Shown in pieces: positions 16,101-20,511 of a stretch of DNA of 20,511 nt. How positions within the stretch are numbered: the stretch's first letter is position 1; every line of letters starts with the position of its first letter. The notes under the pieces are model-generated. The model was not told where the DNA came from. It ran no database searches and saw only the letters and a list, made by a program, of their open reading frames with translations. A program made the position numbers and the translations under genes. The DNA is from UMGS1649 sp045637095 (GTDB taxonomy: Bacteria > Bacillota > Clostridia > TANB77 > CAG-465): assembly GCA_045637095.1 (NCBI GenBank), contig JAZTYX010000058.1, forward strand, positions 1 to 20,511, read 5' to 3'.

Positions 16101-17441
16101 ATAAGTTCTTGTAGTATCATTAAACTCACCAAGTATTTTACTTCTTTCATCATCTGTCATTATTTTAATAGTTTCTACTGTACTGTTATTTGTTATTCCG
16201 TCTTTAATTATTTCAAGAATTCTAGTAGCTAGATACTTAACCTCTATATCTTCAAACAAAGATGTTAAGTAGTCTAAATGTACTTCTAAATTACCTGTAG
16301 CATTTAAGTCTGAAATATGTATTTCTAGTTCATCTTGTATATGACCACTAAATCTCCATTTAAGTTCGTATTTATCCTCTACTGCAACAGATGCTCTAGC
16401 ATTTTGGTAAGATAACATTACTTTGTACATGTTATCTGTAACACCTGTTAATTTTTTGTATATCTCAGATATCTTTACATACGGATGTTTTTGATGTCTA
16501 AATAACGACATAGATTCCGAACCAGCTTCTTTACACATATCTAAGAATGTTTTTGATTCATCTACATTAAATCTTACTGGCATAGTAGATATAAACATAC
16601 CTGCCATATTCTTTTCTTTGAAATTTGATCTATTTAGTACTGGTGTACCAATTACAAAATCTTGTTTACCAGTTGTTCTTTCCATATATATAGCAAGTGC
16701 TGTTAAAAATACTGTATATGGAGATAATCTGTTTAATTTGCAATAATCATCCAACATTGCTTGATACTCATCATCTAAAACAACTGTGTATCTCTTTGCT
16801 TTAGTATCCTTAATTACACCACTATCTTTAAGCCCTACAGGTTCTTCTAATCCTGTTAAGTATTCTTTCCAAAACTCACTATCTGATGCATATCTATCGT
16901 CTTGTAAATACTCTTGTTCTGCTTTTATAAAATCTATATAGCTTGGGAATTCTTTAGTATATTCTTCATTTAAAAGTAATGCTTCATATATTTCAGAAAA
17001 TACGCTTCCCATTTTAGATATTGTCCAAGCATCACCAACTAAATGGTGTACTTTAACAAATACTTCTCCTAAGCCATTACCTCTATCTATTAATAAAAAT
17101 GAAGCAAGTGGATCCTCTAATACATATATTTGTTTCCCGATATACTCATCTTTTATTTTTTCTATTTCTTCTTCAGATTTACCACTAACATCTACTTTGT
17201 CTGCTGTAAAGGGCACATAAGAACTAACATACTGTTTTGGTATGCCACCTTCTAAATTTATTCTAAGTCTCATAGCATCATTTAGTTCTACGTACTTGTT
17301 TACCATCTTTTCTGCTAAATCCAGATTAAAGTCTCTTTTAATTACAAAAGAGCCAGATATAATATTAATTAATTGCTTGTCATAAAACGTTTCAACAAGC
17401 CAAATATTTCTTTCTGGATATGTTAGTTCAAATTTCTCCAT
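13104..17441 (-). CDS. Single-module NRPS, C-A-T-R (terminal thioester reductase)
   Basis: A 1445-residue complete nonribosomal peptide synthetase module. Condensation domain (about 1-430): HHLVGDAW with His133 and Asp137; the final Gly of HHxxxDG is Ala. Adenylation domain (about 445-935): LYTSGTTGNPKG (596-607), FDVS (641-644), CYGPTE (735-740), YKTGD (821-825), RRDNQVKIRGYRIELDEI (840-857) and the catalytic lysine in NGKVN (Lys929). Thiolation domain (about 950-1022): GGDSLLAIRL with Ser987 for phosphopantetheine. Reductase domain (about 1060-1440): NAD(P)-binding LLTGATGFLG (1066-1075), Ser/Thr at 1199-1200, Tyr1239/Lys1243. Hand alignment to GrsA gives a specificity code D-V-F-W-L-G-C-T-F, closest to Val-type codes I remember. 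A C domain without an upstream module must take an acyl or aminoacyl group in trans; release is expected as aldehyde or alcohol. AGGAG lies 12 bases from ATG, slightly long. No phosphopantetheinyl transferase or exporter is adjacent. Confidence 0.95.
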   Translation of the reverse strand: MEKFELTYPERNIWLVETFYDKQLINIISGSFVIKRDFNLDLAEKMVNKYVELNDAMRLRINLEGGIPKQYVSSYVPFTADKVDVSGKSEEEIEKIKDEYIGKQIYVLEDPLASFLLIDRGNGLGEVFVKVHHLVGDAWTISKMGSVFSEIYEALLLNEEYTKEFPSYIDFIKAEQEYLQDDRYASDSEFWKEYLTGLEEPVGLKDSGVIKDTKAKRYTVVLDDEYQAMLDDYCKLNRLSPYTVFLTALAIYMERTTGKQDFVIGTPVLNRSNFKEKNMAGMFISTMPVRFNVDESKTFLDMCKEAGSESMSLFRHQKHPYVKISEIYKKLTGVTDNMYKVMLSYQNARASVAVEDKYELKWRFSGHIQDELEIHISDLNATGNLEVHLDYLTSLFEDIEVKYLATRILEIIKDGITNNSTVETIKIMTDDERSKILGEFNDTTRTYPKDKTVIELFNEQVELNPNNIALRLEDKSMTYKELDTASNKLANMLKEKGVVVGDAIGIDIDKSFELVTAILAVLKTGAYYLPVEINIAHDKKEYMFKDASVKFVLEDHIENYDDIEEVFLEELDFSKMDDAKVTLDSEYTAVSPACILYTSGTTGNPKGALITNMNIVKLVKNPDYMELKDSDTIIQAASTSFDVSLFEFFGTLLNGGTCALITKENLLNFEYLNKYIKESGVTIAWITSALFNQIIDAKIDVFETLHTVLSGGDVMSLKHVNKLRETYKDLTIINCYGPTECVTFTNTFRVDETRTVKVPLGRAISNTYGYVIDKKFRLLPLYVEGEYIIGGDSVGLKYINNEELTKERFVEDEITNKGRMYKTGDVVRMLEGGYIDFVGRRDNQVKIRGYRIELDEIKHAIYASNKVEDLSVFIYEDHNKTKKIAAIYTSNEDFLPQDMKIFLKDKLTSYKIPSYIERMDKLPLNQNGKVNVKELIRHILEKSQDADEEFVPEYEGIAKTIYDMFRDVLGIENIHPEDSFFDIGGDSLLAIRLTTEALEHNIKITFADLYKYPSIKELTELLTLDNKKASISEPLKTRDFNAIHKLLETNVIENTVKEDINKKDILLTGATGFLGSHILEELLLNTESTIYCLIRKIKNSDKTPKDRLKEKVNFFFGNKYDELINTRVKCIEGDIILDELIVDETAREEVSRNVSMIINSAAHVKHYGDINLFTRINAKGVENLAKFALANNMRLIHISTLSVSGNILEVGQLDQDNIVKGTIYNETNLYIGQNLDNVYAYTKFLGEEVVYNYILKGLDAKVMRMGNLTSRMSDGKFQPNATENAFANRLKTFVDIGIMPTNLMDFNVEFTPIDLAAKATRILANTDKKYNTYHIFNDNHIVMKRLDEILYKLGYELRHITKEQMTELIEFYSKQDNGYERIQGIVQDVNRNKEIDYNPNTVIKSDFTKDALSKLGFVWPEIDEEYITKYIEYLEEIGFLKGDNK

Positions 17442-17475
17442 TATTCTTCATCTACTCCTACAACTATACAGTTTA

Positions 17476-17504
17476 AGTATATCAAATAGTAAAAAATAGT
17501 GCAA
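17476..17504 (-). promoter_or_regulatory. Promoter of the NRPS-kinase-prepilin operon
   Basis: On the minus strand TTGCAC (17499-17504), 17 bases, TATACT (17476-17481), with TG one base upstream of the -10. It gives a leader of about 28 bases. The weak -35 is offset by the extended -10. Confidence 0.6.
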
Positions 17505-17527
17505 TACAAAAGAACTAATAAAACAGC

Positions 17528-17558
17528 AAAAAACGCGCAAGATTTTAATCTTACGCGT
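17528..17558 (-). terminator. Rho-independent terminator of the guanylate-kinase-like gene
   Basis: The stem pairs 17533-17543 with 17548-17558 (one mismatch, GC-rich outer part). On the minus strand it is followed by six T residues (complement of 17528-17533). It isolates the NRPS operon from the gene upstream. Confidence 0.85.
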
Positions 17559-17571
17559 CATTTGCAGAAGC

Positions 17572-18162
17572 CTATTCAATTTCTTCTTGATAGAATTCAT
17601 CCAAGAACTCTTGCGCCTTAGGATTTCTCATAGAACACTTTCTCATGCATTCGATAATATCCATGATTTCAGTTACTGCTTCCTCGAGATCGTCATTTAC
17701 AATAAGGAAGTCTAACTCCTTTGCTTTAGGTACTTCAGAAAGTGCAATTGCTTTTCTTCCTTCACCACGGTTACCTCTACGCTCAAGTAAAGTTTCCTTA
17801 TCCTTGGGCATAATGTAAAAAGTAAGTGCAAAAGGGTATACCGCCTTAATTGCAAGCGCTCCGTTTACATCCTTGTCAAAGAGCAAATCACGAACGTGAA
17901 GTTCCTCTTCCGGAATTCTCAAAGTTCCATACCAATGTCCATCATAGTAGTTGGTCTCAAAGAACTTGCCATGTTCCTTAAGTTCTAAGAAAACTTCCTC
18001 TGTGTAGAACATATAGTTGTTCTTAATCTTGTCTTCCGGTCTTTTTTGCCTTGTAGTAACGGATAATACCTTGCGCATATTCATCCGCTTTAAGAGTTCT
18101 TCTCCAATTCTGCCTTTTCCAGCTCCACTAGGTCCAGATAAAATTACCATCATACCATTCAT
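17572..18162 (-). CDS. gmk: Guanylate kinase-like protein
   Basis: A 196-residue P-loop nucleotide kinase of the guanylate kinase family (GMP + ATP to GDP + ADP), cytosolic. The P-loop is GPSGAGKG (10-17). SVTTRQKRPED (34-44) matches the GMP-binding SxTTRxxRxGE block with the Gly replaced. GKFFET (65-70) and WYGT (77-80) supply the usual Glu and Tyr contacts. FDKDVNGALAIK (95-106) stands where LEIDVQGA is usual, and VNDDLEEAV (155-163) matches the C-terminal vNDdle block. The lid arginine region (RRGNRGEGRKAIA) is altered. It is therefore a divergent member, either the house-keeping enzyme of this lineage or a second paralog. AAGGAG lies 8 bases before ATG. Sampled stretches are about 37% G+C, richer than the adjacent operons. 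Confidence 0.82.
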   Translation of the reverse strand: MNGMMVILSGPSGAGKGRIGEELLKRMNMRKVLSVTTRQKRPEDKIKNNYMFYTEEVFLELKEHGKFFETNYYDGHWYGTLRIPEEELHVRDLLFDKDVNGALAIKAVYPFALTFYIMPKDKETLLERRGNRGEGRKAIALSEVPKAKELDFLIVNDDLEEAVTEIMDIIECMRKCSMRNPKAQEFLDEFYQEEIE

Positions 18163-18191
18163 AGTGCTATCTCCTTTTAATAATTATTAAT

Positions 18192-18235
18192 AGAAAAAGT
18201 TCTAATGTGCATTTATTATACTACACATTAGAACT
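18192..18235 (-). terminator. Rho-independent terminator of the helicase / prepilin-like operon
   Basis: A perfect 12-base stem pairs 18198-18209 with 18224-18235 around a 14-base loop. On the minus strand it is followed by TTTTTCT. It lies 35 bases past the prepilin-like stop. Confidence 0.85.
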
Positions 18236-18243
18236 AAATTCAA
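18215..18243 (-). promoter_or_regulatory. Promoter of the guanylate-kinase-like gene, inside the upstream terminator
   Basis: On the minus strand TTGAAT (18238-18243), 17 bases, TATAAT (18215-18220). The -10 falls in the loop of the terminator hairpin and the spacer covers one stem arm, so promoter and terminator share the same DNA. Confidence 0.6.
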
Positions 18244-18270
18244 TATTATGTAAAGTTAATTCTGGTTTGG

Positions 18271-18981
18271 TTATTTTTCACCATATAAAATATTACTTCC
18301 TTCAGTACCATCATACAAAATATAATATTTTGTATAGTCACCATATTTATCTGTTAATTTTACTTTAGTACATGTCATTCCAGGTGGCATTGGCGATATC
18401 GCTCCTAGCGAAGATGTTATATATTCTCCTTTTGCCGAAAATTGATGCGTTTTTTCTGAGCCCAATTGGCTAAGTAACATTATACTAAATCCATCTGACA
18501 CTAATTGTTGCCATGTATCTCCTGCTTCGTTAGAAAAAGATTCTGGGATGTTCATTAAATCATCAAACTCAATTGATACTATATTTGATGTATTTGTGTT
18601 ATTTCCCGCTTCCGCATCTGTAATTTTTATGTTTAAATCGCTGTCACCATTTTGTGAAAGAAGCACTTTAAATCCAGATTTTGTTGTTACTATAACACTT
18701 CCATCTGCATTATTTGTTCTTCCCGATTCAATTATTCCCTTGCTATCTAATTCATTTATATACTCTTCTAGTGTAATACTGCCTAAATTATCTGTTAATA
18801 TTCCATTCTTTATTACTGTTAACCTTGTATATTCATCTGTATAATTTGATTTATTTGTTGTACCTTTTGCTCTTCCTATTATTCCGCTATCTTCTAGAGA
18901 TATTATTGCTGTCGCTGCTAGTATGGCCATAACTAAAATTGTTATACTTAATACGATTAAAGATATTCCATTCTTTTTCAT
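18271..18981 (-). CDS. Prepilin-like secreted/surface protein, small (236 aa)
   Basis: The N-terminus MKKNG followed by ISLIVLSITILVMAILAATA is a class III prepilin-type signal with Gly5 as the expected cleavage site and a hydrophobic helix to about residue 30. It then has SGIIGRAKGT, closely matching the SGIIDRAT of the larger protein at 9550-11370. As in that protein, mature position +5 is Val rather than Glu. The ectodomain is Asn/Ser/Thr-rich and acidic (ITDAEAGNNTNTSNIV around residues 119-134), with no domain I recognise and a short YYILYDGTEGS tail. AAGGAG lies about 8 bases before ATG. The start is 15 bases after the helicase-like stop, so the two genes are probably co-transcribed. 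Probably displayed outside the membrane; function unknown. Confidence 0.75.
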   Translation of the reverse strand: MKKNGISLIVLSITILVMAILAATAIISLEDSGIIGRAKGTTNKSNYTDEYTRLTVIKNGILTDNLGSITLEEYINELDSKGIIESGRTNNADGSVIVTTKSGFKVLLSQNGDSDLNIKITDAEAGNNTNTSNIVSIEFDDLMNIPESFSNEAGDTWQQLVSDGFSIMLLSQLGSEKTHQFSAKGEYITSSLGAISPMPPGMTCTKVKLTDKYGDYTKYYILYDGTEGSNILYGEK

Positions 18982-18996
18982 TTTCTTTCTCCTTTA

Positions 18997-20511
18997 TTAC
19001 TGCCAATCTGAAATTGGTTTCTTCTTAGTCTTAAATTTACTTGTTTTTTCATAATTAAATGTTTGTTTTCTTGCCTCTAAAAGCTTCTTACGCCCCGACT
19101 CTGATCTAGTAGATATTAGCTTACTATTTCCTATATACATTTTCCAATGTTTAAAGAAGTTAGAACATAATGTTTTGTTTACTGATAGTATTTCTGGCGC
19201 TGAATAGTACACTGGAAATACACTATTTTTACATTCAATTATATACTTTTGATTACGTACATCATCAAAAATTTCAGTAACTGCTTTTATTATTTCGTTG
19301 TTTTCTTGAAGAGTAACACCTTTTATTGTTAATGTAATTGTTTCCTCTTCATCATCTTCCTCAGTTTTTATTACAATATTACTTCTTGGTGTTTTAAGTA
19401 TATTAGCATCACACATTGAGTTTACAACAACAGTCGCTGCAATCTTAAGTTGGTTTCTAGGCATATGCATATATAACGCTCTAAACAAACCTCTAATTGT
19501 TTTAAATTGTAATATAGCTGTAAGCAGTGCTACTACCGTGTAACGTATAACAGTTTCGGTTAATTTAAGTCCAGTTAAATTATATACTAATTTTTCAGTA
19601 TCAAAAATAAAGTCAACCGCAACTGCAGCCATCATAAGAACCAAGAAAACTATTAGCATTTTAGCTATACCCACATAATCTATTGAACTGAATTTACGTG
19701 ACATGAATTTACGTTTAGTAGTAACTTTAGTTACCATACGCATATTAGAGCCACCAAATCTATCTCCCATTTCAAACCATCTATCGTACATTCTTTCTCT
19801 ATCGCCACTTATTCTTATAGCCTCTTTATTATGCCTATCTATGTCTGGTTTAGAAAATCTTTTTGGAAGAATATCTAATCTATCTATTCCGCTTTCAATT
19901 ATATTTAATGTTTGGCCTATTCCCACAAAAGAATCAAATCTTCTTTGCAGCATTTTGTAATCTGGATTATCTGTTCCATCTGTACCTTCCATGGTTAATA
20001 TTGGCGCATCTAAAACAGATACTAAGTGCCAGATGTTTGCTGTTTTTCTTGGATTATCGTTTGTTCTAATTGCTCTACCTCTCATTTGGTTAGATAATAC
20101 AAATGAACCAACAAAACTTGCTAATATTAAACTATTAATACTTGGTTCGTCCCAACCTTCACCAAGTAAAGATTTAGTACCAATTATTATATTTATTTCA
20201 CCATCTGCAAATAGTTTAGAAATGCTTTTCATTGTAGCACTTCTGTATTTACCTGCGGGCTTTACTATAACGTAGTCTGGTGTTTTAGGTACATCAACAA
20301 ACGAAACATCTTCCTTAGTTATTTCTCTTGTTTCTAAATCTTTAACTAACAACTCTATTTTACTTCTAGGTATCATAAAGATACTTCCTGTTAAAACAGC
20401 CATACTCATAGATGGGTTTTGTTTTATTAAATTTAATAGAATTGGAAATACACCAATTTTTTGTTGCTCTATATTATCTTCAAAAAGATACTCTTTTCTT
20501 AAGAAATCTGT
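18997..20511 (-). CDS. Superfamily 2 helicase C-terminal part with membrane segments (5' end outside window)
   Basis: The reading frame is open to the right edge, so the ATG at 20409 is internal; 504 residues are visible. The visible part starts within the second RecA-like helicase domain. The block VLTGSIFMIPRSK is followed by motif V (GTKSLLGEGWDEPSINSL, from visible residue 111) and motif VI (QMRGRAIRT, visible residues 142-150, with arginine fingers). After a linker come two hydrophobic stretches, about visible residues 281-304 and 321-335, predicted to cross the membrane. A C-terminal domain of about 150 residues with an acidic EEDDEEE patch and a basic tail follows. The Walker A/DEAD-box half should lie outside. 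A helicase-type ATPase tied to the membrane is unusual. It is co-directional with the small prepilin-like gene 15 bases downstream. Its role is unknown; nucleic-acid uptake, defence or a restriction-like ATPase are only possibilities. Confidence 0.8.
   Translation of the reverse strand, partial: TDFLRKEYLFEDNIEQQKIGVFPILLNLIKQNPSMSMAVLTGSIFMIPRSKIELLVKDLETREITKEDVSFVDVPKTPDYVIVKPAGKYRSATMKSISKLFADGEINIIIGTKSLLGEGWDEPSINSLILASFVGSFVLSNQMRGRAIRTNDNPRKTANIWHLVSVLDAPILTMEGTDGTDNPDYKMLQRRFDSFVGIGQTLNIIESGIDRLDILPKRFSKPDIDRHNKEAIRISGDRERMYDRWFEMGDRFGGSNMRMVTKVTTKRKFMSRKFSSIDYVGIAKMLIVFLVLMMAAVAVDFIFDTEKLVYNLTGLKLTETVIRYTVVALLTAILQFKTIRGLFRALYMHMPRNQLKIAATVVVNSMCDANILKTPRSNIVIKTEEDDEEETITLTIKGVTLQENNEIIKAVTEIFDDVRNQKYIIECKNSVFPVYYSAPEILSVNKTLCSNFFKHWKMYIGNSKLISTRSESGRKKLLEARKQTFNYEKTSKFKTKKKPISDWQ

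Noticed and set aside
17431..17451. Tiny upstream frame (ATG at 17451, MKNNGEI) overlapping the NRPS start, as a possible leader peptide
   Set aside because: The spacing to AGGAG is only about 2-3 bases and the frame has just seven codons; most likely chance.
20407..20409. ATG at 20409 as start of the helicase-like gene
   Set aside because: The frame continues 34 codons to the window edge with helicase-like sequence (KIGVFPILLNLIKQNP), so the gene is simply cut by the window.
18997..20511. Phage or integrative element suggested by the helicase-like gene
   Set aside because: No integrase, terminase, structural or attachment-site signal is visible in the window.

Overview
The window looks like chromosomal DNA of a low-GC, anaerobic, Gram-positive (Bacillota, Clostridia-like) bacterium, quite possibly an uncultured gut member. 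The support is strong A/T bias, AGGAGG-type ribosome binding sites, acetate kinases and a class II aldolase, a C-A-T-R nonribosomal peptide synthetase of a type known from gut Clostridia, and clostridial 'GISLIVLVITI' prepilin-like proteins. TGA, TAA and TAG all serve as stops, so the code is standard. The taxon is an inference; no rRNA or tRNA gene is present.

Left part (1-6100, all minus strand): a four-gene operon reads right to left from a promoter near 5055-5084. It holds two tandem acetate kinase paralogs followed by two tandem UDP-sugar pyrophosphorylase paralogs of the UAP1/AGX type, and ends in a hairpin at 45-79. Upstream lies a monocistronic class II fructose-bisphosphate aldolase with its own terminator.

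Middle (6168-9508, plus strand): an asparagine-synthetase-like amidotransferase that has lost its glutaminase active site, a Nudix hydrolase, and an unrecognised 299-residue soluble protein. The last two have recognisable promoters and terminators and a richer base composition.

Accessory core (9550-17441, minus strand): a tight operon of a single-module NRPS (condensation, adenylation, thiolation, NAD(P)H thioester reductase), a 7-transmembrane PAS sensor histidine kinase overlapping it by 4 bp, and a 606-residue prepilin-like surface protein 9 bp further on. The NRPS should release a short acyl- or peptidyl-aldehyde (or alcohol), with an aliphatic residue such as Val as the best hand-read guess. 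The kinase has no response regulator here. This synthesis-sensing-surface arrangement is the most interesting object in the window.

Right part (17528-20511, minus strand): a guanylate-kinase-like gene, a second, shorter prepilin-like protein, and the 3' part of a superfamily 2 helicase gene with two predicted membrane segments after the helicase core. That gene runs off the right edge. The second prepilin gene sits 15 bp downstream of the helicase gene. The gmk promoter lies within the terminator hairpin of that operon.

No CRISPR array, insertion sequence, tRNA, rRNA or phage integration site was seen. No stretch above 300 bases lacks a gene.
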